From Chitinophaga rhizosphaerae (GTDB lineage Bacteria; Bacteroidota; Bacteroidia; Chitinophagales; Chitinophagaceae): DNA of 64,000 bases. The stretch spans positions 248,001-312,000 of the forward strand of contig NZ_RXLO01000002.1 in assembly GCF_003958645.1 (NCBI RefSeq). The letters run 5' to 3'. The stretch's first letter is position 1. Every line of letters starts with the position of its first letter. The notes beneath the pieces were generated by a model that saw nothing but the letters and a program-made list of their open reading frames with translations, made no database searches and was not told where the DNA came from. Below are positions 27,044-35,284 of the stretch, piece by piece. The position numbers and the translations under genes were made by a program.

Positions 27044-28171
27044 ATGTTTCAACCCAATGGATTTCGCTATACCGCCTGCACCGTTTCAGCAGTACGCAGG
27101 GAGCAGCTTCGGGAAGAATGGCAAGACCAGGTGCGGCATTTTCCTGACTATCCGGATACGGACTTCGACGGGCGGGGAATTGTCATGTGCGCCGGGGGTA
27201 TCCGGTATTTTACCTGCGCCTGGCTGAGTATCAGGCGGCTCAGAGCCCTGGGCTGCAGCCTGCCGGTCGAAATCTGGTACAATGGCAACGAACTTTGCGC
27301 CACCGCCATTTCGGAACTGGAAAAATATAACGCTCGTTGCCGGAATTTCCAGGACCACGGCCTCGCAGACATTTCGGGATTTGCCGTAAAACCCATGGCC
27401 ATATTACGGAGCAGCTTCCGGGAAGTATTGTTCCTCGATGCAGATAATCACTGCCTGTCCGACCCGGCGCTGCTGTTCAACATCGATGGTTATAAAAAAA
27501 CAGGCGCCGTGTTCTGGCCGGATTTCTGGATCACACCTGCCGATAATCCCATCTGGCAAATTATGGACGTCCCTTATACACCCATGAAAGAACAGGAATC
27601 CGGACAGTTGCTGATCGATAAAAAAAGATCCTGGCACGCCCTGTTGCTATGCGCCTATCTCAACCGCGCCAATAACGAATACAGCAAAATACTGTATGGC
27701 GACAAAGATACTTTCCGGTTTGCCTGGATGGCCCTGAAACAGGGATTCTTCTATATCCTGCGAGACCCGGACCTCTGCGGATACGCCGACCTGGCAGGTA
27801 AATTTCACGGCACCACAATTGTCCAATTCGATGACCAGGACCAACCGGCCTTCCTTCACCGCAATTTGTTGAAATGGGATGTTACCGGCAGCGGTGAACG
27901 AACATGGCAACTGACGAAAAGTTTTCGGTCGGAAAAGCAGACAAAATCCTATCATTTCAGCTTTCCGGAAACCGCCCAGCACCTGACCCTCGACTTCGGC
28001 GGAGATTGCGAAACGGCCGCGGCAGGCGACCTGATCACAGGTATGGAAACCGCCTGCCTCGCCGATCTGGAAGATTTACGGAGCAGTGATTTCTACGCGA
28101 AAATCCTCCTGCATGCCCATTTCTGCGCCAGCCGCTTCCGCAGCAATAACCCATTACCCATTAAATTCTGA
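27044..28171 (+). CDS. GT71-like (Mnn/mannosyltransferase-type) glycosyltransferase
   Basis: 375 residues. GRGIVMCAGGIRYFTCAWLS opens a GT-A fold; the motif SSFREVLFLDADNHCLSDPA holds LDAD near residue 140 and resembles the alpha-mannosyltransferase group best known from fungi (Mannosyl_trans3, GT71). ESGQLLIDKKRSWHALLL and LYGDKDTFRFAWMAL follow in the expected order. The C-terminal ~90 residues are unassigned. It is the last gene of the exporter/transferase operon, ending before a terminator hairpin at 28213. Donor and acceptor are unknown. Confidence 0.78.
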   Translation: MFQPNGFRYTACTVSAVRREQLREEWQDQVRHFPDYPDTDFDGRGIVMCAGGIRYFTCAWLSIRRLRALGCSLPVEIWYNGNELCATAISELEKYNARCRNFQDHGLADISGFAVKPMAILRSSFREVLFLDADNHCLSDPALLFNIDGYKKTGAVFWPDFWITPADNPIWQIMDVPYTPMKEQESGQLLIDKKRSWHALLLCAYLNRANNEYSKILYGDKDTFRFAWMALKQGFFYILRDPDLCGYADLAGKFHGTTIVQFDDQDQPAFLHRNLLKWDVTGSGERTWQLTKSFRSEKQTKSYHFSFPETAQHLTLDFGGDCETAAAGDLITGMETACLADLEDLRSSDFYAKILLHAHFCASRFRSNNPLPIKF

Positions 28172-28212
28172 ATTTGTAAAAATATGCGCTCGTGAGTTGA
28201 TAGTTCGAAGTT

Positions 28213-28241
28213 AGCCACCTGTGATGGGCGGCTTCTTTTTT
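28213..28241 (+). terminator. terminator at the end of the precursor/exporter/transferase operon
   Basis: AGCCACC pairs with GGCGGCT (one mismatch) across a seven-base loop and is followed by TCTTTTTT. It lies 42 bases after the last transferase stop. Confidence 0.65.
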
Positions 28242-28312
28242 AGCATTTCATTAAGGGTGAATTAGCATTTTATTAGGATTTGGATAAATACTTTCGGTAA
28301 AATTTCGTCCCA

Positions 28313-29443
28313 ATGAATCCCCTCCGCCTCACCCTTTCCTTATTATGCTTATTGACGGGCCTGTCCGTTTCCGCGACGGATTCGTCGTTCGTCAACATCC
28401 GCTTCGTCAGCCCGCTAAGTACCGACAAATTCACCGTCACCCTGCACGATGGCATCAGCGAACACAAGTTGAAAGTATCGGAGCAATTGAACTGGAACGG
28501 AGAATTGTTCAGTCCGTATGGTTTAATACAGATCGATTATAAAGACAGCGACTCAACCTACATTTATAAACGGATATTTTTCCCGAAAGGCCGGTCTGTC
28601 ATTTCATTGACATCCGAACCCGATCCCGCGAAATATTACTCCGTCGATGAAAAGAATTCAGAGAATATTGTGATGTACGATGCTTTGGGAGGCGCTGCGA
28701 TGGATGCTTTCGTCAAACCGGATCTCGACAAATTATATTCCTATTATCACAAGAACAAACACCGGATCGGAGCAGATACGTCAGTGGTAAACCGGGCTTT
28801 TGCGCTGGGAGATTCCGTCGCTTTGGCCGAAATCGCATTCATCCGTCAAAACCCGCAGCTCTACGTCTCTTACTGGACGTTGCTCACACGCGTCATCAAA
28901 ACGAAGCACCTAAGCCCTGCCCAACTCAAAGAATTTTACGACACCAAAGTTCCCGAATCCATCAAAAACACGAAATCCGGTACTTATCTCGCCAATCAAA
29001 TCCAGACGAAAATCAATATTTCCTCCCAACAGCTTTTCCCCGATTTTGATACGAAAGACCTCAACGGACAGCCTGTCGTTTCTTCGGCGCTTCGCGGGAA
29101 ACTCGTGCTGATACAGTTCTGGGCTTCATGGTGCAGACCGTGTATGGAGGAAATGCCGGAAATGAAAAAGATCAACGAAAAATACAGCGATTCACCTTTC
29201 AAGCTCATTTCTTTCAGCATCGACAAAGATTCGCTGGCCTGCCGCAAAGCCATCGAAAAAAATGCGATGAACTGGACGCAGGTGTACGGCGACAATAAAC
29301 TTTATAACGACATGTCCTATTATCCCATACCGCAACTTTACCTTATCGACAAAACCGGCCGCACGATCTACAACAGCACCATCGTCCGCGACAACGATCT
29401 GCATCTGCTGAACAAAATATTGTCGGAACAATTAGGGAAATAA
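28313..29443 (+). CDS. TlpA-like thioredoxin-fold thiol-disulphide oxidoreductase
   Basis: 376 residues with a signal peptide (MNPLRLTLSLLCLLTGLSVSA). The N-terminal ~230 residues resemble the DUF4369-type extension common on Bacteroidota TlpA proteins. The C-terminal ~140 residues are a thioredoxin domain with FWASWCRPCMEEMPEM (active site CRPC) and the cis-Pro loop SYYPIPQLYLID. It should act as a periplasmic reductase. It is a single-gene unit between two terminators. Confidence 0.9.
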   Translation: MNPLRLTLSLLCLLTGLSVSATDSSFVNIRFVSPLSTDKFTVTLHDGISEHKLKVSEQLNWNGELFSPYGLIQIDYKDSDSTYIYKRIFFPKGRSVISLTSEPDPAKYYSVDEKNSENIVMYDALGGAAMDAFVKPDLDKLYSYYHKNKHRIGADTSVVNRAFALGDSVALAEIAFIRQNPQLYVSYWTLLTRVIKTKHLSPAQLKEFYDTKVPESIKNTKSGTYLANQIQTKINISSQQLFPDFDTKDLNGQPVVSSALRGKLVLIQFWASWCRPCMEEMPEMKKINEKYSDSPFKLISFSIDKDSLACRKAIEKNAMNWTQVYGDNKLYNDMSYYPIPQLYLIDKTGRTIYNSTIVRDNDLHLLNKILSEQLGK

Positions 29444-29475
29444 ATCCTTCAGCTGTTCATCCGGAAATGAAAAAA

Positions 29476-29508
29476 CCTGTACAATACCGTACAGGCTTTC
29501 ATTTTTCT
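29476..29508 (+). terminator. terminator after the TlpA-like gene
   Basis: CCTGTAC (29476-29482) pairs with GTACAGG (29489-29495), six-base loop, followed by CTTTCATTTTTC. Confidence 0.75.
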
Positions 29509-29552
29509 CATGAGCATAATTATAGGGATACGCTTTCGGCGTTCCTCACCTA

Positions 29553-29711
29553 TTAGTCCTTAGGCCTGGACAACAATTTTTCCAGCAGCGCCGTTTGTTT
29601 TTTGGAATTTTTCATGATGGATAAAAGGAAATAGATAATTGCAATATTGAATGACAGGGACAGCATGCCGGCCATCGCGATCCACATCAAAGAAAGCATC
29701 CTAAGTTCCAT
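29553..29711 (-). CDS. 52-residue single-pass membrane protein
   Basis: A short minus-strand gene not covered by longer frames: ATG 29711, stop TAA 29553-29555. It reads MELRMLSLMWIAMAGMLSLS, continues FNIAIIYFLLSIM, and then a polar tail NSKKQTALLEKLLSRPKD. Residues 8-34 can span the membrane once; the tail is basic and helical. No homologue is recalled. Support is the protein-like composition, ATG start and a clear intergenic position. Confidence 0.5.
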   Translation of the reverse strand: MELRMLSLMWIAMAGMLSLSFNIAIIYFLLSIMKNSKKQTALLEKLLSRPKD

Positions 29712-29813
29712 CGTATAGTTTTTTTTGGGTTGTAGTGCTCCGCGCGCTGATGTAGGCCCGAAGTATTAATGTTTATAGGGAAATGGGCTGTAACAAGGCA
29801 ACAAACCTTTGCA

Positions 29814-29840
29814 ATAAGCCGCCCGGGTGGGGCGGCTTAT
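29814..29840. terminator. inverted repeat downstream of the GSDH lipoprotein gene
   Basis: ATAAGCCGCC and GGCGGCTTAT form a 10-bp stem around CGGGTGG, 47 bases beyond the end of the minus-strand lipoprotein gene. T tracts are weak, so the terminator role is probable rather than certain. Confidence 0.5.
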
Positions 29841-29886
29841 GCATTTGAGGTGGGCGGCAGGTCATGAACGTTTCCTGCCGCCTGTT

Positions 29887-32800
29887 TTATTTTCCATTCT
29901 CGAAAAGCGTCCAGTCGATATTGAAGAGAGCGCCCTGGCCGGGGTTGCTGAATACGAACCAGAGGTCCTGGCGCCCGGGGGCTGCTTTCACCGGGGCGGT
30001 CAGTTCCGTCCATTCGCCTTTGTCGCCCGCGGGCACTTTCAGCGTAGCGGCCACCGGCCCGTCTTTGGCGCCCATTCTCAATTCCAGCGTTCCGCCGGCG
30101 CCTTGCAGCTGCACCCGGAACCGTGCGCGGGAAATGCCGCCGAGGTCGATGTTTTTGAAAACGAAGGTGCTGCCGTCGTTCGCAACGCCGTAACTGAGCA
30201 GCTGGCTGATCCAGTTCACGAAACGGATATGCTGGTCGGTATCGCGCTCTTCCGCTTCCAGCTTCGGATGGCGGAGCATGATGAACTGCTGGCCGGTGAG
30301 CGCCTCGATGCCGTTGGCGCCCTTATCCGTATAGCGGGCCGTGAGCAGGTACACGCCGGAGGCGGACTTGCCGATGTGCTCTTTCAGCGCGATGGCGCCT
30401 TCCGCCGGTAACGATGCGCCGGAAGTACGCAGCGACAAAATATAATCCACGATCACTTTGGCTTCTTCCACCGCCATGCCGGGATGCGCGCTCATGGGGC
30501 GGTTGCCCCACACGCCGCTACCTCCGCGGATCACTTTGTCTGCCAGCAAAGCGGTATTCTTTTCATTGCGCTCGTATTTGGCGGCAACGTCCATGAGGCT
30601 GGGGCCGACAGACACCGTGTTTTCGGTATGGCAGGCCTTGCAATCCAGCGAATAGAACAGCTCTTTCCCTTTCGGCGTGGGCATGGCGCCGCCTTGCGTG
30701 AGCGCGCCGGCCATGTCGCGGCCATACGGGATGTAGTTGAACCCGACAGCCACTTTTTCCGCTGCAATGGTGCCGTCTTCCGGATCGGTGACGGTCACCT
30801 TGTAGGGGAATTGCATGTTGTCCCAATAGAACGAGCTATTGGCGGTGGTGGTGATCTGCACATCCGGCGGCGTGTTGCCGGCTTTGATGTAGATGGATGC
30901 GGTATCGAAGGCTTTGTGATCGTCGGTAACGGTCAGCAGCACTTTATACACACCGGGTTTGGCAAAGGTGTGCGACACGGCGGAATCGCCGTAGTCCTTT
31001 CCCTCCACGTTCCAGTTGTAATGCAATTGGTCCTGCCTGTCGGGATCGGAAGACCCCGCGGCAGCAAGCTTCACCGTCATGGGAGCGGGCCCCGTGAGCT
31101 GGTCTGCGCTGATCCCCGCTACCGGCCGGCGGTTGCCTGCGGCGTAGGTGATGCGGACGAGGCGCGCGTCCATGTTCCGGGAAAACCAGTTGGTGCCGTA
31201 TTCGATCATGTAAATGGCACCATCGTCGGCAAATCGCAGGTCGATGGGCGCTGCCGGCGCCAGGTGATCGAGGAAAGGCTCCATGCGGAGGTAATTATGG
31301 TTTTCGTCGAACGTAACGGCCATGATCCAGCGGCGCACCCAATCGTAAATGAAGAGTTTGCCGTCGTAGTAATCAGACAGTTTGTATTCCGCGTTTTTGA
31401 ATTGATCGGCATAATACACCGGCCCTGCCATCACGCTCTGCCCGCCTTTGCCCACGAGGGGGAATTTGGCGGAAGGGCCGTCTCCGAACCAGATCATGGC
31501 GCCCTGAGCGGGCGGCAGTTCTTTCACGCCTTTGTTGTTGGGCGAACTGTTGATGGGTTTGGCCGGGTCCAGTTTTGGGCCTTCGGTTTTGGTGGCGAAA
31601 TCCCACTTCGGCAGGGCTTCGTTTTCGCCGAGAAAGTACGGCCAGCCGAAGAATCCGGGCTTCCTGGCCTGGTTTACTTCGTCGTAGCTGATGGTGCCTT
31701 CGCTGCCGGGCACTTTGGTATCCGGCCCCACATCTCCCCAATACACATACTGGTTCTTACGGTCTACCGTGAACCGGAATGGGTTCCGGCAGCCCATGAC
31801 ATAAATTTCCGGCCGGCCTTTGGAGCCGTCTTTCGGGAACAGGTTGCCATCGGGGATTTCGTAAGTACCGTCGGCTTTGGGGCGGATCCGGAGGATCTTT
31901 CCGCGGAGGTCTGCCGAGGAGGCCGACGTGGCCTGGTCGTCGGCGAGCTCGCGCCCGGGGCGCTCGTCCACCGGAGTATATCCTTCCGTTTCTTCGGCGT
32001 TGGTATTGTCGCCGGTGGAGAGATAGAGCAATTTATCCGGTCCGAATTCGATGTATCCGGCCGAGTGGCAGCAATGCTTCCGCTGGGTGGGGATTTCGAG
32101 GAGGGTTTTCTCCGTTTCGTGCAACAGGCGCTGGTCGCGCATTTCCATGCGGGTGAGCCGGCTCACGGGGGCGTCTCCGCCTACTGCGTAATAGAAATAT
32201 ACCCAATGGTTTTTGTCGAATTCAGGATCGAGGGCCACGCCGAGCAATCCGTCTTCCAGCCCGCTGTAAACATTGAACTGTGCCAGGGTGATCACATCTT
32301 TTTCACGGGCGCGGTACAGGCGAACGGCGCCTTTCCGCTCGGCGAACATCACGTCGTTCCCGGGGAGCACGGCCAGTTGCAGGGGTTCGTCGAGCCCCTG
32401 CGCCAGCATCGTATAGGTGTACCGGTTATTTTCCGGGATGGCGGGCGTGCTGCAGGCGGCATAATCCAGCCCGCCGGCTTCGTCTCCCGCTTTCGCCAGG
32501 ATGCGTTCCGTTTCTTCGGGAGCGCCCATAAACACCTGGTCGTTGTCTGCCAAAGCATCCAGCCAGGGCCATCCTTTCGTTTTGAAGGAGGAATCCTTCA
32601 TCACCGCCCAGGTGCCGCCCGCCTCCAGGTATCGCTGGAGCGCGTTGATTTGACGGTGGTCGAGACTGTCGGGGTACGACCAGTTGCTGACGATGGTCCT
32701 GAAATGTTGCAGGGAATCGGGATGCAGGAAGGATTTGTTCCCTTCTACCAGCTCCCATCCATTGGCTTCGGCCGATGCCTTTACGGCAGCGATCATGGTT

Positions 32801-32904
32801 TCCGTGCTGCCTGCTGATGACAGCAACAGTACCTTGTTTCCGGGTGATTTGCGCGAGCAGGCGGCTAATGCCAACATGCACCCGAACATCCATATTTTTT
32901 TCAT
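29887..32904 (-). CDS. multidomain lipoprotein: ThuA-like, sugar dehydrogenase (GSDH), PKD, cytochrome c, carbohydrate-binding domain
   Basis: About 1005 residues from ATG 32904, chosen because it starts a lipoprotein signal (MKKIWMFGCMLALAACS, lipid Cys in LAAC). Order: ThuA-like domain (about 25-170); six-blade GSDH/PQQ-type sugar dehydrogenase (about 175-600, with GLEDGLLGVALDPEFD, LYLSTGDNTN, GCRNPFRFTVD and GWPYFLGENEA); PKD-like domain (about 620-710); cytochrome c with SLDCKACHTENT (one CxxCH heme site); and a C-terminal CBM6-like beta domain ending FNIDWTLFENGK. It probably oxidises a sugar at the cell surface, with electrons passed to its own heme. It ends the SusC/D locus on the same strand. 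Confidence 0.87.
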   Translation of the reverse strand: MKKIWMFGCMLALAACSRKSPGNKVLLLSSAGSTETMIAAVKASAEANGWELVEGNKSFLHPDSLQHFRTIVSNWSYPDSLDHRQINALQRYLEAGGTWAVMKDSSFKTKGWPWLDALADNDQVFMGAPEETERILAKAGDEAGGLDYAACSTPAIPENNRYTYTMLAQGLDEPLQLAVLPGNDVMFAERKGAVRLYRAREKDVITLAQFNVYSGLEDGLLGVALDPEFDKNHWVYFYYAVGGDAPVSRLTRMEMRDQRLLHETEKTLLEIPTQRKHCCHSAGYIEFGPDKLLYLSTGDNTNAEETEGYTPVDERPGRELADDQATSASSADLRGKILRIRPKADGTYEIPDGNLFPKDGSKGRPEIYVMGCRNPFRFTVDRKNQYVYWGDVGPDTKVPGSEGTISYDEVNQARKPGFFGWPYFLGENEALPKWDFATKTEGPKLDPAKPINSSPNNKGVKELPPAQGAMIWFGDGPSAKFPLVGKGGQSVMAGPVYYADQFKNAEYKLSDYYDGKLFIYDWVRRWIMAVTFDENHNYLRMEPFLDHLAPAAPIDLRFADDGAIYMIEYGTNWFSRNMDARLVRITYAAGNRRPVAGISADQLTGPAPMTVKLAAAGSSDPDRQDQLHYNWNVEGKDYGDSAVSHTFAKPGVYKVLLTVTDDHKAFDTASIYIKAGNTPPDVQITTTANSSFYWDNMQFPYKVTVTDPEDGTIAAEKVAVGFNYIPYGRDMAGALTQGGAMPTPKGKELFYSLDCKACHTENTVSVGPSLMDVAAKYERNEKNTALLADKVIRGGSGVWGNRPMSAHPGMAVEEAKVIVDYILSLRTSGASLPAEGAIALKEHIGKSASGVYLLTARYTDKGANGIEALTGQQFIMLRHPKLEAEERDTDQHIRFVNWISQLLSYGVANDGSTFVFKNIDLGGISRARFRVQLQGAGGTLELRMGAKDGPVAATLKVPAGDKGEWTELTAPVKAAPGRQDLWFVFSNPGQGALFNIDWTLFENGK

Positions 32905-32920
32905 CAATCGTGTAGTTTTT

Positions 32921-34048
32921 CTACCGGGATCGTACGTCGGTATCTTTTTGTCTCGTGGAAATAATCTCAGCAAGCCGCTTAAATAGGCCGGTGACGGTAG
33001 GGTCCGTTTGGAGGCTCATCTCCCACCATCCGCCGCCGCCTTCGTAATAGGCGACGGGTAAATTACGCCAGGCTCCGGCTTTTTCAAACTCGTTTATATA
33101 ATCGGTGTATTTTTTCTGATAGCCGGCATCGGTGATGAGCCTGTTGTCGAATTCCATTTCCAGCGCCATATCGTGCTGCTGCGCGAACCGAATGGCGCCG
33201 GTGAGGATGCTGTAAGGCGAATTCAGGTCGAAGAAGTAGTTGGGTTGCTGATAGGCGATGTCGAATCCCATGTTCTTCCAATTGCCGGCGCCATCGGCCC
33301 CATAATACGGGATCCAGTAAAAGCGCTTGTTGCGTTCATGGATTTTGGTGGCAACGGAGGGCAGGATCTCGGCGGCACCGGTATTGTGTTCCGCCACCCA
33401 ATAGAATCCCATCAGCTCGAGGTGTTGCAGGTTGGCGGCGTTCCACATGGTCATGGCCGTATCGATGAACCACTGGCAGGCAGCCACGCGATCCGCCGCA
33501 ACGGCGAAATTCAGCTGTCTGCCGTTCAGTTCTCCCCAGTTGGTGGCAGACCGGATGGGCTCGGGAAGCGTGAGCACCACTTTGCGTTTGCGCTCGGGGG
33601 TTTTACCCTGGGCAGAGAGGCTGTCGAGCATTCCGTTCAGCGCCTTAATGGCCTTCCCGTCTTCGAAATTCCGTTGCAGGAGCCAGAGCCATTGAGCTTT
33701 TCCGGCCGGCTGCTGGCCGTAGCCTTCGGCGTATTCATATCCCAGGTTGTCTTTGAACTCGATGAACAGGAACCCGTCGAACAGCCATTCGAACCCGGTG
33801 GTGGGGGTCCGGAATACGAAAGGTTTGAGATGGGTGCTCGTCCACGGAAGGCGGTGGGTGCCGCCCTGGTAGATGAGCGCGAGGTCGGAAATGTAGTATG
33901 GGGGCAGCTTTGCGGGTGGTTTGGGTTTCCCCATTTCAGTGGGCGCCGTTGCCGTGGTGGCCTGCATACTTTTCTGGCAGGAGGTGGAAGCAATGCCTGC
34001 CCCCACCATCCAAAGTGCCATTAAACTACTCAACGCTGATTTGATCAT
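32921..34048 (-). CDS. DUF4855 lipoprotein
   Basis: 375 residues with a lipoprotein-type N-terminus (lipid Cys in IASTSCQKS) and the DUF4855 hallmarks YYISDLALIYQGG, FEWLFDGFLFIEF, GFYWVAEHNTG, FYWIPYYGADG and FDIAYQQPNYFF. DUF4855 proteins look like TIM-barrel relatives of glycoside hydrolases and sit in polysaccharide loci of gut and soil Bacteroidota; activity is not established. The gene lies between the GSDH lipoprotein and a DUF4998 lipoprotein, spaced 16 and eight bases. Confidence 0.85.
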   Translation of the reverse strand: MIKSALSSLMALWMVGAGIASTSCQKSMQATTATAPTEMGKPKPPAKLPPYYISDLALIYQGGTHRLPWTSTHLKPFVFRTPTTGFEWLFDGFLFIEFKDNLGYEYAEGYGQQPAGKAQWLWLLQRNFEDGKAIKALNGMLDSLSAQGKTPERKRKVVLTLPEPIRSATNWGELNGRQLNFAVAADRVAACQWFIDTAMTMWNAANLQHLELMGFYWVAEHNTGAAEILPSVATKIHERNKRFYWIPYYGADGAGNWKNMGFDIAYQQPNYFFDLNSPYSILTGAIRFAQQHDMALEMEFDNRLITDAGYQKKYTDYINEFEKAGAWRNLPVAYYEGGGGWWEMSLQTDPTVTGLFKRLAEIISTRQKDTDVRSR

Positions 34049-34056
34049 AATTCAAG

Positions 34057-35268
34057 TTATTGAGGAATTTTGTACAAAATAATTTCCTGCGCGCGGAAGA
34101 ACTGCGCGTCCCACACTTCCCAGTTTAGGACGAAGCCAAGCGATATGGGATTGACGCCGTCAGACGTAAACCGGATACTGGCACGCGCCTGGTCCACGAA
34201 GCTCTTATATGCCAGTGCGGAATTCATTGCATTGTAATCGGGCAGTTCATTGCCGGTGGCCGCGGCGAGGTAGCGGGGTTCACTGCCACGGGTACCAAGC
34301 CACCATTCACCGTTACCGAGGTGTAACGCCAGTTCATACGTTCCGGCGGGGAGGGTCACGGTTTGCCAGGCTTTCCCGTTCCTGATGGCCGTTTCTCCTT
34401 CCCATTTCTCGAATCCGAAAGCAGCGGCCCCGTTCAGGTTGTCGAACCCGCCATATCCGCCGCTGCGCGTTTTGGCGGATGCGGATACGTTCCAGTGCGC
34501 CGGGGTCCCCCATCGGGAGCCGTCCCAAGTCCCGATGGCGAAGGGCAGGCGGTAATTCTTCAGGTATTGCGAAGAGATCCATTCGCGCTTCAGCGGCATG
34601 GTGACCGGCGCGGCATAAAAGGTATCGATGGCCAGGGGTTCCGGTTTAAAGAGCGTCTCGTACGTGAACGCCGATCCCGGTTTGTAATCTTCCAGCACCA
34701 CGTCTGCCGTTGCACCTTTCACATAATGTTTGCCTTGGGAACCGTCTTTCTTCGTCCAGGTGATATTGACGCCGATACAGGTTTCTTCAGGGGCGCCCCA
34801 TTTCAGGTTCGCATGGCCGTTCTCGGCGAGGTACGCATCGTCCAGCGGACGGTTGAGCAGCGTTTTGGTATAATTATCCCCGAAAGTTTTCCCCGAAATA
34901 TAAACCGGAACGGAACGCTCGCCGAACGAGTTGGTGGTAATGACCGTAAAGTTATAGGGGCCTTCCGGCAGAGGTGAGATCTCATGTGCAATGGAGTCCG
35001 GTTTATTTGTACGTGTAACCGGTAACGTTATTGAGTCGGCATCCCCCCATTTGATGATCACATTGTTCACATTGGGATCGGCGATCAGCAGCCAGCTGAG
35101 CACGAGGCGGTCCTTACCGGGAAAGAGCTTCAACGAATCCACCTTCCCCGCGTATTTCCTGATTTTACCGGTCGTAAATTCCTTGTAGTCGTCGATCTTC
35201 GAGCAACCGGCCCATGCCAGCGCTGCGGCGAGGGCAAATATCGAAAGCATTAATTTTTTCATGTGCAA
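34057..35268 (-). CDS. DUF4998-DUF5013 surface lipoprotein
   Basis: 403 residues. The lipid Cys is in LAWAGCSKI after a signal peptide. The N-terminal half has two fibronectin-like repeats of the DUF4998 type (KIRKYAGKVDSLKLFPGKDR, LLIADPNVNNVIIKWG). The C-terminal ~170 residues (RLPFAIGTWDGSRWGTPAHW, FEKWEGETAIRNGKAWQTVT, YELALHLGNGEWW) match DUF5013, a beta-sandwich likely to bind sugar. Such proteins act as surface glycan-binding partners of SusD. Same operon as susCD. Confidence 0.85.
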   Translation of the reverse strand: MHMKKLMLSIFALAAALAWAGCSKIDDYKEFTTGKIRKYAGKVDSLKLFPGKDRLVLSWLLIADPNVNNVIIKWGDADSITLPVTRTNKPDSIAHEISPLPEGPYNFTVITTNSFGERSVPVYISGKTFGDNYTKTLLNRPLDDAYLAENGHANLKWGAPEETCIGVNITWTKKDGSQGKHYVKGATADVVLEDYKPGSAFTYETLFKPEPLAIDTFYAAPVTMPLKREWISSQYLKNYRLPFAIGTWDGSRWGTPAHWNVSASAKTRSGGYGGFDNLNGAAAFGFEKWEGETAIRNGKAWQTVTLPAGTYELALHLGNGEWWLGTRGSEPRYLAAATGNELPDYNAMNSALAYKSFVDQARASIRFTSDGVNPISLGFVLNWEVWDAQFFRAQEIILYKIPQ

Positions 35269-35284
35269 TTTTTGAAAGGGTGGA

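Noticed and set aside
30484-32817. 777-codon plus-strand frame
   Set aside because: Antisense shadow of the GSDH lipoprotein gene; no protein-like motifs.
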